A stretch of 64,000 nucleotides of DNA, from positions 62,001 through 126,000 of the forward strand of contig JASPKZ010007298.1 of NCBI GenBank assembly GCA_030220185.1. Direction: 5' to 3'. The notes beneath the pieces were generated by a model. It had not been told where the DNA came from. It was given only the letters and a program-made list of their open reading frames with translations, and did not search any database. Positions 1 to 10,090 of the stretch are shown piece after piece. The position numbers and the translations under genes were made by a program. How positions within the stretch are numbered: the stretch's first letter is position 1; every line of letters starts with the position of its first letter. The stretch comes from Diploptera punctata (Eukaryota; Arthropoda; Insecta; Blattodea; Blaberidae).

Positions 1-224
1 CTACCAGACCAACCCCCACTCTACTTCATGAGTACATCTGTTGACCAAAACTTAGTACTGTATCAATACTTTTTGTTTGTTAATTTTTGTTGTTCAAGTA
101 CAAATTATTGTTTACTCGTTGTCATATTAAAACAGAGGAAACTGTATATATTTAACTTCATAGAGTTCAAATTTTAAGGTGCGTAGTTTTGTTTTTGTAT
201 ATAGTGAAGAAATAATTAAATTAT

Positions 225-266
225 TTGCTTTTGTCTGCGTTATTTTTAAGTGTATTTCTACATTAA

Positions 267-275
<9 letters not shown>
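225..275 (+). repeat. ~50-bp direct repeat, copy 1
   Basis: A stretch beginning ttgcttttgtctgcg and running into an (AT)n tract recurs at 1385-1435 with no difference I can see. Both copies end at the start of an (AT)n microsatellite, so they may be ends of one repeat family or a local duplication. No coding potential seen. Confidence 0.7.
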
Positions 276-321
<46 letters not shown>

Positions 322-324
322 ATA
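271..324. repeat. (AT)n microsatellite
   Basis: Nearly uninterrupted AT dinucleotide run with one phase break. Confidence 0.9.
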
Positions 325-570
325 GTAAACAACTCAGTAAAATCAAGGAATCTTTTCATTATCTGCTATATTCAATGTATTTGTTGGAGAAAAATAATGC
401 TTTGACCTGTTCAGAACATTAAAAAGGAGCTTTCTTTATCACAAAAGCAGGAGCTGATAAAGAAAAATCGATAAAGAGCGAGGTGAAACACGACTCTCAT
501 TGGTTGTAAAACATTCATTGAAACGTGATTGGTCATTTACTAGCATTTGTGGCATGAGTTAAATAGTCAT
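325..570 (+). repeat. R1 repeat family, 3' part
   Basis: Matches the last ~250 bp of the ~1-kb R1 repeat seen at 7.3-9.4 kb and 26.8-28.3 kb. Shared landmarks are aacaactcagtaaaatca, gacctgttcaga, cattggttgtaa and gagttaaatagtcat. The first ~600 bp of the unit is missing. No open frame. Confidence 0.7.
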
Positions 571-1090
571 TATTATTAAATTAATTAATTTTATATTTAT
601 TTATTGTCAAATAAGGGATTTAATTAAAAAAATGTATAGAGAGAGAGAGAGAGAGAGAGAGAAAAACTGTCGAACATTATTGTTAAGGAATAGCCTATTA
701 AAAGGAAATGTGTAACCATAAATTCTTTAGACCTAATTGATAATATTTCCATCTGATTATTAATTAATGTATTTTTTAATTTTTCAGTTTTTTATAATCA
801 TTAATAGTGTTAATGTACACTTTTAGAAGTCTAAGTTTGTTTTCCTTTATTTTTCTTAGATAAGATTAATTCATACTTTATTACGTTGTGATACATTATG
901 TTGGTTATTTTAATTTGGTTGACGACTTATTCAAATCCCCAAAATATTACTTACCAATATGACTTTATTACAGAAATCAGAATATGACAAAAAATCTAAA
1001 ATATGAAAAAATATTTCTTTTCAGACACAATAAAATCCGTTAAATTTTTACCAGAACTCCAAATAAACGCTTGAAAAGAATATGACATGT
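571..1090. other. AT-rich stretch without a recognised feature
   Basis: Contains a short (GA)n run at about 639-662. No open frame or repeat match that I can recognise. Confidence 0.5.
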
Positions 1091-1190
1091 CTATTGTTGT
1101 TGTTGTTGTTATTATTATAATTATTATTATAATTATTATAATTATTATTATTATTATTATTATAACTATTATTATTATTATTATTATAAA
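1091..1190. repeat. (TTG)n/(TTA)n microsatellite
   Basis: Imperfect trinucleotide array, TTG units followed by TTA/TAA units. Such arrays elsewhere in the window mark LINE 3' tails, but no LINE sequence is recognisable next to this one. Confidence 0.8.
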
Positions 1191-1384
1191 TTTATATTAA
1201 ATTTAAGAAAAATAACATGTTATGATTAAGGTATATTCTCTGAAAGATGCTTGTTTCGTTTAAATGAAATTTAATTATAAATTGATCTATAAAGCAAACC
1301 ATTTTTTTTTATGCATTCACAGTTTGACAGCCCCTTACTTAGCTAAACAGTGAGTTACAGATTTTATTGACGGAAACTGTGAAG

Positions 1385-1426
1385 TTGCTTTTGTCTGCGT
1401 TATTTTTAAGTGTATTTCTACATTAA

Positions 1427-1435
<9 letters not shown>
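1385..1435 (+). repeat. ~50-bp direct repeat, copy 2
   Basis: Second copy of the 225-275 sequence, again running into an (AT)n tract (to 1462), after which a SINE starts. Confidence 0.7.
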
Positions 1436-1462
<27 letters not shown>

Positions 1463-1466
<4 letters not shown>

Positions 1467-1774
1467 ATAGTAATTCTGCACGAGGGCAGGTCTTTCACTT
1501 CAATCATAGCATTTTCATGCTATGCTTTGCAGCTTTATTAGGGAATTATAGGTGTGGTAGCTTCCCGTTGTTTTCCACACCGGTGAAGGATGATAATGAT
1601 AAGGATGATGATGATGACCGAATAATTTTCGGGGAACCGTTGGGTCCTAAGCTTCCTGACATTTGTCTTACAGGTGAGAAAAAAGCCTCACCCAGGAGCC
1701 TGACCCGACCGGGAATCGAACCCGGACCCGCTGCGTGACAAGGTAGGACACTACCTCGAGTCCACAGCGGTGGA
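1463..1774 (-). mobile_element. tRNA-derived SINE, family A
   Basis: On the minus strand it starts with the tRNA-like head found in many copies here, here ending ctgtgga on the complementary side. A box-B-like ggttcgattccc follows, then a conserved body and an internal ATC-type microsatellite, and the 3' end reads gcagaattactatggat. Deletions in the body distinguish it from the 18.8 and 20.1 kb copies. Non-coding; the open frame across it is fortuitous. Confidence 0.85.
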
Positions 1775-2329
1775 GATTATGTATATATAACTTATTACTT
1801 TAGATGTGTAAATAATTTCCATCTCTGTTTCATTCAATTAGCCTATTCAACTTTTTATAACATGCTACTAACTTCGCTAATGTAGCTTTTTTATCACACT
1901 AAATGTTACCCAAATGAAACATTTAGCGTTTGCCACGATGAAAATAAACTGTGTTTTAGATCTCCTGTCACGTTATACTAAGTAGAGAGCAGGGCGTGTG
2001 TAAAACAATTGTTCGCCAAACTTACAAATTGTACTGACAACTAATACAAAGTTTAGTGAATGTAGGAATGTTAGAGAAAGACAGAGATTCATGTATGTTC
2101 ATACACTTAATTGAATAGAAAGACGTTTAACGGCAGCCACAACTTGAGAGAAACTTCACGCCTTATTGACTGATATTCACAAAGTTAGAACAGGGGAGGG
2201 CACAAGGCGGCATATGCAAATGTGTTTGCCACTACCCACCCTCCCCTTTTCAACATTTCACACCTCTCTATTAACTCACTTAATTGCTGCATGCATTTGC
2301 TTAGAAATGTTTCTCTCTCTATGTATGTA

Positions 2330-2331
<2 letters not shown>
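1775..2331. other. No recognised feature
   Basis: AT-rich unique-looking sequence up to the (CT)n tract. The open frames here are short and run into the dinucleotide repeat. Confidence 0.5.

Positions 2332-2382
<51 letters not shown>
2332..2382. repeat. (CT)n microsatellite
   Basis: About 25 uninterrupted CT units. It produces spurious SLSLSL or ERERER open frames on both strands. Confidence 0.9.
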
Positions 2383-2385
<3 letters not shown>

Positions 2386-2474
2386 TCCTCCTCTCACAAA
2401 TAGATAATTGAAGAAAAATGTAAATTCAAGTAGGCCTAATAAAAATCTTCATAATTACAATCGTGGTTGGTTTA

Positions 2475-2480
2475 ATAATG

Positions 2481-2542
<62 letters not shown>

Positions 2543-2712
2543 CATCCTCTTCTTCCTTCCAAGTATTAGGCCAAGGCCTGTTACGATCCTATAGAACATT
2601 TTCCCTCCAGCATGAGATCTTCGTCCTCTTGGTATATAATTATAAACAGCTTTGGGGATCCGATTTGAACTCATTCTTTCAAGATGGTTTTTCCAATTTA
2701 GTTGGTACTGTT
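2475..2712 (-). mobile_element. LINE C-terminal fragment with (ATT)n tail
   Basis: Minus-strand translation contains NWKNHLERMSSNRIP and YNYIPRGRR, the pattern (W..H..RM...R+PK....Y.P.GRR) found at the C-terminus of many insect non-LTR reverse transcriptases. Lower coordinates, i.e. the element's 3' side, run into an (AAT)n array at 2478-2541. Severely 5'-truncated and non-functional. Confidence 0.7.
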
Positions 2713-2801
2713 TAATATATATATATATATATATATATAATTGTCTTCCTTTGGCCAGCAACCAATCGAAGGGACTTATTATGCTTTCAAGTCTTATACG
2801 A

Positions 2802-2802
<1 letters not shown>

Positions 2803-2845
<43 letters not shown>

Positions 2846-2946
2846 GTAATAGTAATAGTAATAGTAATAGTAATAGTAATAGTAATAGTAATAGTAATAG
2901 TAATAGTAATAATAATAGTAATAGTAATAGTAATAATAATAATATA

Positions 2947-2994
<48 letters not shown>
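2803..2994. repeat. Compound (AAT)n/(AGTAAT)n microsatellite
   Basis: AAT units grade into a hexanucleotide AGTAAT array and back to AAT. It forms the 3' tail side of the minus-strand LINE remnant that follows. Confidence 0.9.
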
Positions 2995-3335
2995 CGTATT
3001 ATGGCACCTGCCTCAGTCTTCCGGAAACCAAACGTCATTCCTCTCTGTCCATCCATTGATCTTTCTCCAATCCTCTGATATTCTTAGCCGCTTGTTCCCC
3101 TTCTATCCAAGTTTTATTCGGTCTACCTCTCTTCTTCCTTTCCATTGGAATCCGTTACATAACAATTTTAGGCAATCTTTGCTCTGGCATTCTTTTGACA
3201 TGGCCATACCACTGTAATAATTATTTTATTTTCTATAATGTCTCTTGCACGCCCATAATTTCCCTTATTTCGTATTCTATCCATTCTAGATTTTCCAGCT
3301 GATCTTCTTAAATCATCCATTTCTGTACTTAAAAT
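2995..3335 (-). mobile_element. LINE C-terminal fragment
   Basis: Minus-strand conceptual translation gives DLRRSAGKSRMDRIRNK, then a GKEERGRPNKTW segment and a WRLVSGR-like end. This order is the C-terminal region of insect LINE reverse transcriptases. Frameshifts and stops are present. It lies between two AAT arrays. Confidence 0.7.
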
Positions 3336-3338
3336 TAT

Positions 3339-3340
<2 letters not shown>

Positions 3341-3387
<47 letters not shown>
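3341..3387. repeat. (AAT)n microsatellite
   Basis: About 15 AAT units ahead of the tandem duplication. Confidence 0.9.
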
Positions 3388-3388
<1 letters not shown>

Positions 3389-4232
3389 CTCCACTATTGC
3401 CGGCCTCAAGTCCGGATGAGAAAGGAGGAGGTGGAGGAGTAACATCTCTTTAAAAAGCGTAGGTTCATGTGACCCGGCTGATAGTACCTTGTGAGAGTCC
3501 CTAGCCAGGGTTACGGTGAAGACCCCAACGGTGGATGCAGCAGAGTACGAGACCGAAGGTATGGTGTAGACGGCGGATGAGACAATAAAGGGTGGATGAG
3601 ACTCTTAGCTGCATGAAAGCAACTGATCTATGGTGGACTCCAGAAAAAGTCTCTGGTCCTCCAGGTTGGGGGGGGGTTGATGTTATGGGCCGGCTCCTCA
3701 ATTATTATAAAAAAGTAATTCTAAAAAACCAAAATATATAGCCTCGGATTGTATATTTTGGTAGAGGATACCTGTGAATATAACAGAAACAATCCTGAAA
3801 TAAAATGAATAACAATAATAATAATAACTCCACCATTGTCGGTCCCAAGTCCGGCTGAGAAAGGAGAGGGAGGAGTAACACCTCGTTAAAAAACCTAGGT
3901 TCAGCTGATCCGGCTGATAGTATCTTGTAAGAGTCCCTAGCCAGGGATACGGTGAAGACCCCAACGGCGGATGCAGCAGAGTAGCTGAATTAAGGAATGC
4001 TGCAGTCAGTGAATGAGGCAATAAAGGGTGGATCAGACTCTTAGCTGCAGTGAAAGCAACTGATTTATTGTGGACTTCAGAAAAAGTATCGGGTCCTCCA
4101 GGTTAGGTGATGATACTATGGACCAGCTCCTCATGCATTGTAAAAAAAATAATGCTGAAAAAGTAAATATGTAACCTCGGATTGTATATTTTGGTTGAGG
4201 ATACCTGTTATATAACAGAAACAATCCTGAAA
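3388..4232 (+). repeat. Tandem duplication, ~439-bp unit x2
   Basis: Units start at 3388 (actccactattgccgg) and 3827 (actccaccattgtcgg). Both carry ccctagccagg, ggtgaagaccccaacgg, ggtcctccaggtt and the end acagaaacaatcctga. They are moderately diverged, so the duplication or double insertion is old. Similar words occur at 37.03-37.29 kb, and the end resembles the 3' end of the LINE at 7.59-7.92 kb. I infer a LINE non-coding segment, but no coding domain is visible. Confidence 0.7.
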
Positions 4233-4429
4233 AAAAAATTATTTGAGCCCTTTCCTTTCTTGTATTGGATTAGGGCGCTCCATATTGGGAACTTATTGAC
4301 CAAATTAATTTAGTTAAGCTCATTTACCCACAGATATCAGTTAGTGATAGGGGGTCGGCCTACCGCTTCGATGATACATCTAGTGGGTAACTGAAGTATT
4401 ATTGGATGGGAAACGTCGGTAAATTTTGC

Positions 4430-4629
4430 ACAGGGACCTTTTTATTCAGGCTTGTGGTTCTTTTACGAGCCTAAAAAGCTTCAGACTCGGGACATACAGC
4501 TTAAGTCCCTCCCGCAGGACTTGTTCCTTGGATTTTTCTACCCTAATCCATCGACCACGGCCTTGTTTCAACCCACGTCCCTCGGAAATAGAGGCAAGGA
4601 ACATAACCACTAGCCCACTGAGGTCGACT
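4430..4629 (-). mobile_element. tRNA-derived SINE, family E
   Basis: The minus strand begins gtcgacctcagtgggctag and contains tggttatgttccttgcctc, then a degenerate B-box region. It shares its body with the plus-strand copy at 42.37 kb: caaggaacaagtcct versus caaggcccaaaagtcct, and a gtctgaa.ctttt..ggctcgtaaaa motif. Diverged and probably inactive. Confidence 0.65.
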
Positions 4630-4638
4630 AATAATAAC

Positions 4639-4675
<37 letters not shown>

Positions 4676-4690
4676 TTTATTATTATTAAT
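4630..4690. repeat. (AAT)n/(ATT)n microsatellite
   Basis: Trinucleotide array between the SINE and the LINE endonuclease fragment. It also forms a small inverted repeat (AAT then ATT). Confidence 0.85.
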
Positions 4691-4882
4691 TCCTGCTGCT
4701 GCTCGTCTGAGCTTATCTACACCGCTATAAAGTAGAATATAATTTCTAAATTCTTTACTTCCGCGTAATTTTTTCTTAGTTTCTGGTATCACTGCTATGT
4801 CAATTTTGGCTTCTTCTAACTCTTTAATTAATTCAATTTCTTTATTAGACAGACCTCTGGCATTCCATACACCAATTTTCAT
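4691..4882 (-). pseudogene. LINE apurinic-like endonuclease, N-terminal fragment
   Basis: The minus-strand frame starts MKIGVWNARGLSNKEIELI and continues with ...DIAVIPETKKK... and a YSGVDK segment. In the endonuclease/exonuclease/phosphatase (APE) domain of non-LTR retrotransposons, W-N-(V/A)-R-G-L is the start and the Glu before K is the metal-binding residue. Only ~60 residues survive before the microsatellite. The family (RTE- or Jockey-type) cannot be settled from this much. Confidence 0.75.
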
Positions 4883-4929
4883 TTCGTTATTCCTTTTCTT
4901 TGCATTTGTCGTCTTTGTGATATCAGTCC

Positions 4930-5480
4930 GGTCATTTCTTTCCTTTAGATTCTGAGTATGTATAGATCTCCTCAGAATGGGTTACCAACCCATCGCTGAG
5001 AAAGTTCAGTGGTGGGGTTGCCACCTTGAGGCCTCTGAACTTGCCTGCTTTTCTGTTTGGGAGTGCTCCCATAGCCAGTTGGTCCGGTTTGTGAGCGCCG
5101 GATACTCGCTCTCACCCTCTCCCATCTGCTGTAATTATGAGTTAGATTGTAAATTAAATAGGATAGTAGCTGCAGAAATGAAGTTATTAAGACCTTTAGC
5201 GGGTTATACGCTTTATGATCACATACGTAATGAAGATATCCGCAAAGCTCTCAACACACCAGCAATAACTGAAATCATTCAAAAATATCAAAATAATTGG
5301 CATGAACACCTTCTGAGAATGCCAAACAATATACTACCTCTGCAGCTATTGAACTACAGACCCACAGGGCGAAGAGACCCAGGAAGACCTAAGAAGAGAT
5401 GGAGGGATCAATTTCTTTCCTGAAGCGGAACAGGCCAATGGCCTAATCCATGACTGCCATTGATGATGATTATTATTAAT
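4930..5480 (+). mobile_element. LINE C-terminal fragment with open frame
   Basis: The plus-strand frame to 5423 ends with NRIVAAEMKLLRPLAGYTL, DHIRNEDIRKAL, NNWHEHLLRMP and GRRDPGRPKKRWRDQF. This is the conserved post-RT region of insect LINEs. After the stop it ends in gatgatgattattatt, a short tandem tail typical of RTE-like elements. The first part of the frame (4977-5130) does not look like RT. It sits head to head with the endonuclease fragment, so the two pieces are in opposite orientation. Confidence 0.75.
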
Positions 5481-5520
5481 GTATTAATAGTAAATATAAT
5501 AACAAGCATTATGATTTCCA

Positions 5521-6160
5521 TGTGCTAAAAGTTAAGATTACAACATACTATAATGAGAAGTAAGACTTCCGCTTTTTCTCTTGGTTCCATATACAAACAA
5601 TTCAATAATGGACTATTCGTTGCATTGCAATCTTAACGTTTAGTACGTAAAAATCCCATGTCTATTAGGACAAGGATTTTTTTGTGTTAAAAGTTAAATT
5701 TGCAATATAATGTAACATGAAGTAAGTTTGTGCCTGTGTTTTAGCTTAGTTCCACATACAAAGAGTTCAGTAACAAATGCTATCTGTGTTGAAAATCTTA
5801 GCTTTTAGTACATAAAAGTCCCTTATCTATTAGGGCAAAGATTTTTATGTGCTAAAAGTTAAGTTTGTACACAGTCTAATGAGAAGTAAAACTTGTGAAT
5901 GTCTTATGTCTTAGTTACACATACGAACAGTTCAGTGACATATGCTATCTGTATTGCAATCTTAACCTTTAATGCATAAAAATCCGAGGTCTATTAGGGC
6001 AAGAATTTTAATTCCTAAAATTTAAGTTTAGAACGTAGTATAATGAGAAGTAAAGCGTGTGATTGTTTTTTGTCTTAGTTCGACATACAAAACATTTTAG
6101 TAACATAATATGCTATCTGTGTTGGAATATTAGCTTTTAGAACATGAAAAATCCTTACCA
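5521..6160 (+). repeat. Tandem satellite, ~164-bp unit, about 3.9 copies
   Basis: Units start near 5521, 5683, 5848 and 6012 with tgtgctaaaagttaag or a variant. Each carries ataatgagaagtaa, cttagttccacatac, atgctatctgtgttg and tctattagggcaa. Within each unit cttttagtacataaaaatcc and gatttttatgtgctaaaag face each other, so every unit contains a hairpin. No coding frame. Confidence 0.8.
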
Positions 6161-6284
6161 TAGCTATCCAAATTCCACTTATGGACCGAAATGGCTACGT
6201 GACTGATTCATTCCTTTATAGACTAGATATGTCTATCAAATGTTAATTACAATAAGTTTATATATAATATAACACATTGTAAAA

Positions 6285-7241
6285 TCTAATATATAATAAT
6301 GAATGTTTGTTTGTTGGCTTCTATGTTTGTTCGTACTTTATGCACGGCCATATCGTTGATCCGATTGCGATGGGTTTTTTGCAAAATATTCAGGAGATTC
6401 CCGGGATGAACATAGGCTATAAGAAAGTTGTGGTAATCAACTCCTACACCCCTAAAAATCGTCCTTTGTAGTGCAAATGTGAAAAAAGTAGCTTTTTGGA
6501 CGTTTTAAATGGCTTACGCTGCCTAAATCATAACAACTACATAAAATTAATGTGCACAGAATTGAATATCTCAAAAAGCTCTACAAAAAAATCCACGACA
6601 GCATATGTTTATCTCTTACGGATAACTCACAATAACCATTTTTGTCTTTCAATGATGCCAAGAAGATCGAGACAAATACGTAGATTCCTGGGCAAGCATA
6701 GCAGCACATGGCGGATATTCTTTTACGGATAACTCACAATAACGAATTTTTGTCTTTGAGCTCATTTATGCCAAGAAGATCGAGATGGGTAGATTCCCGG
6801 GCAACACCGGGTAATCAGTACGGGGAATCTTAAAATAATTACGATATACATTTATAATTATTTTTCATTTCACTTATTCGACTAATCATAAGAAGTACAT
6901 TAATTTTTGTCTTTTAGCTCATTTATGCCAAAAAAGATTGGGTTGAGTAGATTCCCGGACAATGCCGGGTAAACAGCACGAGGTATCTAAACATACTTAT
7001 GATATAAATGTTTCCTTCTACTTATTTAATTAAACATAAAACACATTATTTTTTGTATTTCAACTAATTTATGTGAAGAAAATCGGGATAAGTAGATTCC
7101 CGGGCAACGCCGGGTAATCAGCACGGTGTATCTAAAAATATAAATTTATAATTATTTTTCCTTTTACTAATTCAACTAAACATAAAAGCACATTAAGTTT
7201 CATTTATTAAGGCGTAGGAGCACACTCCGGGTATTAGCTAG
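6285..7241 (+). mobile_element. Helitron-like non-autonomous element
   Basis: The 5' end is TCTAATATATAATAATGAATG and the 3' end is ccgggtattagCTAG. These fit the 5'-TC and 3'-CTRR rule for Helitrons, and insect Helitron-like repeats often start with TCTA(T/A)n...TGAATG. There are no terminal inverted repeats or TSD. The interior holds about four diverged ~115-125-bp repeats built around gccaagaagatcg, tagattcccgggcaa and gccgggtaa. Copies lie at 10.5, 26.3, 48.4 and 59.4 kb. No Rep/helicase gene. The base after CTAG is A here rather than the expected T. Confidence 0.65.
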
Positions 7242-7289
7242 AGTAATATAAAATGTGTGATGTTAATGAGGCATGCTCATATGTACCGT

Positions 7290-8239
7290 AAGTATTGTCA
7301 CGAGTGATTTCCAATTTATGTTAGGACTATTTAACGAATAAAATTAAGCTGTTTACTCACAAATCATTATTTAAATATAGTTGTTTTAAAATATTTATAT
7401 ATTTAATGTAAATGACTATGTTTGAAAACAAATAAGAAATGTTTGGTTAGTTTCATTTGTTGAATCACTGCAACCAGATCATGTTATTTATTGCCAAATA
7501 GGATCGCAATATTGTAAGAATGCACCCTAGTTAAGAAAAAATGAAACATCAAACTGTACATTATAACCAACCTCATAGGTTATTTTTATTAGACAAAATA
7601 AAAAAAAAATACAACAAGAGAAATTATGAATGTAGAAAAGGGTATTATACAAGATATTGAAGAAATCCAACTAAGATGGTATGGACATATAATGAGAGGA
7701 AGGGACACAGAAACAAACAAGGAAGTATTAAAATGGATACCTTCTGGAAAAGGGAAACGTGGTAGACCAAAGCCAGCGTGGATAAAGGGAATTCAAGACA
7801 ACATGAAGAAGAGAAATATGACAGAAGCAGACACACAAGATCGGTAAGTGTGAAAGAAAAAAATGTATATTATGGTTGAAGATATCTGTGTAAATAACAG
7901 AAATAATCCCGAATACAAAAATTAGGAAACAACTCTGCAAAATCATTATTTAAAAACACAATTATTGAACACACAATTATCAAATGTGTATTTCGAAGGA
8001 ATCTATTCATTATTTGCTATATTGGATTATTTGTTCGAGAGTTAGTCACTGCAAAATAATGCTCTGATCTGTTCAGAATATTAAAAAAGGAGGAGCTTTC
8101 TTTAATATGATAAACAGAAGTAGATAAATATCGAGGTGAAATGCAACTGTGATTGGTTGTAAAAATTCATTGAAACGTAATTAGTCATTGACTCCCATTT
8201 GGGGCACGAGTTAAATAGTCATAAGTAATGTCACGTGTG
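7290..8239 (+). repeat. R1 repeat unit 1, interrupted by a LINE
   Basis: ~1-kb dispersed repeat. Landmarks in order: tgtcacgagtgatttcc, aggactatttaacgaat, ggcgatgtttgaaaac-like, attgccaaataggat, gcaatattgtaagaat, aacaactcagtaaaatc-like, ctgttcagaat, tgattggttgtaa, ggcacgagttaaatagtca. A LINE occupies 7593-7920. The unit runs directly into a second unit. No open frame and no obvious terminal inverted repeats. Confidence 0.75.
7593..7920 (+). mobile_element. 5'-truncated LINE insertion with TSD
   Basis: The insertion splits R1 and is flanked by attag at 7588-7592 and 7921-7925, a plausible target-site duplication. Its frame encodes IQLRWYGHIMRG, GKGKRGRPKPAWIKG and MTEADTQDR, a LINE C-terminus. 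The 3' end (gataactctgtg-like, then aacagaaataatcccgaa) matches the end of the 3388-4232 units. Confidence 0.75.
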
Positions 8240-8246
8240 ATTTCCA

Positions 8247-8740
8247 TCATCATCATCATCATAGTACATTCACGAATTTAGGCCATTTGTTGACCTGTTT
8301 CGGCCTCAAGAGAAACACCATCCAAAAGTCTTTTGAATGGACGTCCTGGTCTTCTTCTTCCTGCAGGTTGATATCTTAACATTTTTTTGGGTATTCTGTG
8401 ATCTTCCATTCGATGAACATGTTGCATCCATCTTGACTTATAATCAGAAATTTTGTTTTCTAAAGATTCCATGTGTAATTCTTCTAAGATGTCTTCATTG
8501 TTTTGTGATCTAGTAGTGTGTATCCTGCAGTCCTCCGAAGATATCTCATTTCAGCAGATCTAAGTCTCTGTATATCCTTCTGTTTCAACGTCCATACTTC
8601 GCTACCATACAAAAGAGTTGGAAGAGCCAGTGTTTTATACACTTTCAGTCTTGAATGCTTTTGGACTAACTGTGGCTTGAAGATAGAATTTATTAACCCT
8701 AAAATTCTTAAAAATTTAGATATTTTTGCATTTACATCCT
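8247..8740 (-). mobile_element. LINE C-terminal fragment inserted in R1
   Basis: Flanked by atttcca-like direct repeats (8240-8246 and 8741-8747), a probable TSD. The minus strand encodes a YGSEVW-like start, SRWMQHVHRMEDHRIPKKM and YQPAGRRRPGRPFKRL, then a (GAT)n tail at 8246-8262. A closely similar copy lies at 50.8-51.08 kb. Confidence 0.75.
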
Positions 8741-8746
8741 ATTTCC

Positions 8747-9403
8747 AAATAATCGATAAATTTACGAGTCACAAAGTGATGAGTGAATTTATCTAGATGA
8801 TTTGGAAATCAAGAGTGGCATTTGTTGGGACTATTTGACGAATAAAATAAAGCTGTTTATTCAAAAAGCATTATTTGAATATATATTTATATATTTAATC
8901 TAAACGGCGATGTTTGAAATCAAATCAGAAATGTGTGGTTATGTTTCACTTGTTTATTCACTGCAAATTGATTATATTATTTATTGCCAAATAGGATTGC
9001 AATATTGTAAGAATCCACCCTAATGGAGTAAAAATGAAACACAAGGAACTGTTTATTATAACCAATATTATAGGTTATTAATGTATTTTTAGTAAACAAC
9101 TCAGTAAAATCATTATTTAGAAACACAATTATTGAACACACAATTGCCAAATGTGTAGTTCGAAGGAATCTGTCCATTATTTACTATATTCAATGTATTT
9201 ATTGGAGAGTCAGTCATTGCAAAATAATGCTCTGACCTGTTCAGAATATTAAAATGAGGAGCTTTCTTTATCACAAAAGCAGGAGCAGGAAAAGATAATT
9301 CGATAAAGAGTGATGTGAAACACGGCTGTCATTGGTTGTAATACTAAATTAATTGAAACGTGATTGGTCATAGACTCCCATTTGAGGCATGAGTTAAATA
9401 GCC
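8747..9403 (+). repeat. R1 repeat unit 2
   Basis: Continues the R1 consensus after the LINE. It opens with a short palindrome (aataatcgataaattt against gtgaatttatctag and gatttggaaatc) and proceeds through the R1 landmarks to gcatgagttaaatagcc. It is more complete than unit 1 at its 5' end. Confidence 0.7.
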
Positions 9404-9423
9404 AACACAAATCTTGTAAACCA

Positions 9424-9563
9424 CAGGTGGGCAACTTGTGACTCAAAGTACAGCAACCAGTGGCACAGATGTAAACATAAGCTAATTCTGACCGTTCAAA
9501 GTATAGTAATTCGATCGATATTGATTCTCAAATTGAGTCGTGACCCGGCGATTGCCCATCTAA
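9424..9563. mobile_element. Possible hAT-like MITE
   Basis: caggtgggcaacttgtgact on the left and a reverse-complement-like gattgcccatct...gagtcgtgac on the right form imperfect inverted ends around ~140 bp. The word AGGTGGGCAA recalls hAT ends. No convincing 8-bp TSD, so this is tentative. Confidence 0.3.
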
Positions 9564-9880
9564 GTTCTAAACTACTATTTTTGTATTCATCTTCACTGGG
9601 ATGGGCATTGTACTTACATTAAACATTTCGCCTGTACCGTCTCACAGTTTTTTATCTCCGCGATTTTACTTGGCCTTCTGTGTCTCTAGTTCATGTAAGT
9701 TTCTTGTTATATATTTCTTTAGGAATCTGTATGGATCCAATCTCTGTGCATGTTGGATCCATTGGTTATGGTATTATTTTTATTGTTTATACAAAAAAAG
9801 ATTTTATCCATTGAGATTGTACTTATCAAAATATTTTTAAGAATATTTACATATCTTCATCGATCGTATCTAGTAGACAC
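9564..9880. other. No recognised feature
   Basis: AT-rich sequence with a short open frame that shows no recognisable domain. Confidence 0.5.
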
Positions 9881-9898
9881 CGAAAATTATATATATAT

Positions 9899-10090
9899 AA
9901 TTCATTAACCAGCAAAATCGAACCAGTATGAGTGGGGGTTAACCTGATCAGAAATAAAAAATCTCTCCAGGGACCGCAATTTTCAGTATTTCACAACGAA
10001 ACTCGGTATATCGTATTGAAATGAAATTAGAAAGGTATTCTCCTAAAATCAGGTAAATCCAACTAATAGAAATGAGGATTTATCTGAAAC
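9899..10090. repeat. Dispersed repeat F, copy 1
   Basis: Shares with 14588-14764 the ordered words tcg(a/g)acc.(g/a)ta, gtgggggttaacc or ggtgttaacc, atctctc, gc(a/g)gcaatttt and acaacgaaactc-like. A third, inverted, word set is not seen. Function unknown. Confidence 0.5.

Noticed and set aside
2166..2411. Overlapping open frames on both strands across the (CT)n tract
   Set aside because: They exist because a dinucleotide repeat has no stop codons. The flanking residues show no domain and no frame is favoured.
2787..3056. Poly-Leu / poly-Ile 'membrane proteins' from AAT arrays (also 40288, 43620, 34217)
   Set aside because: Pure trinucleotide-array translations. No signal, no flanking domain, both strands open.
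6496..6732. Conserved short frames in the Helitron-like copies (6496 and 10651)
   Set aside because: The two peptides are similar because the DNA repeats are. There are frame differences between copies and no Rep, helicase or other domain.
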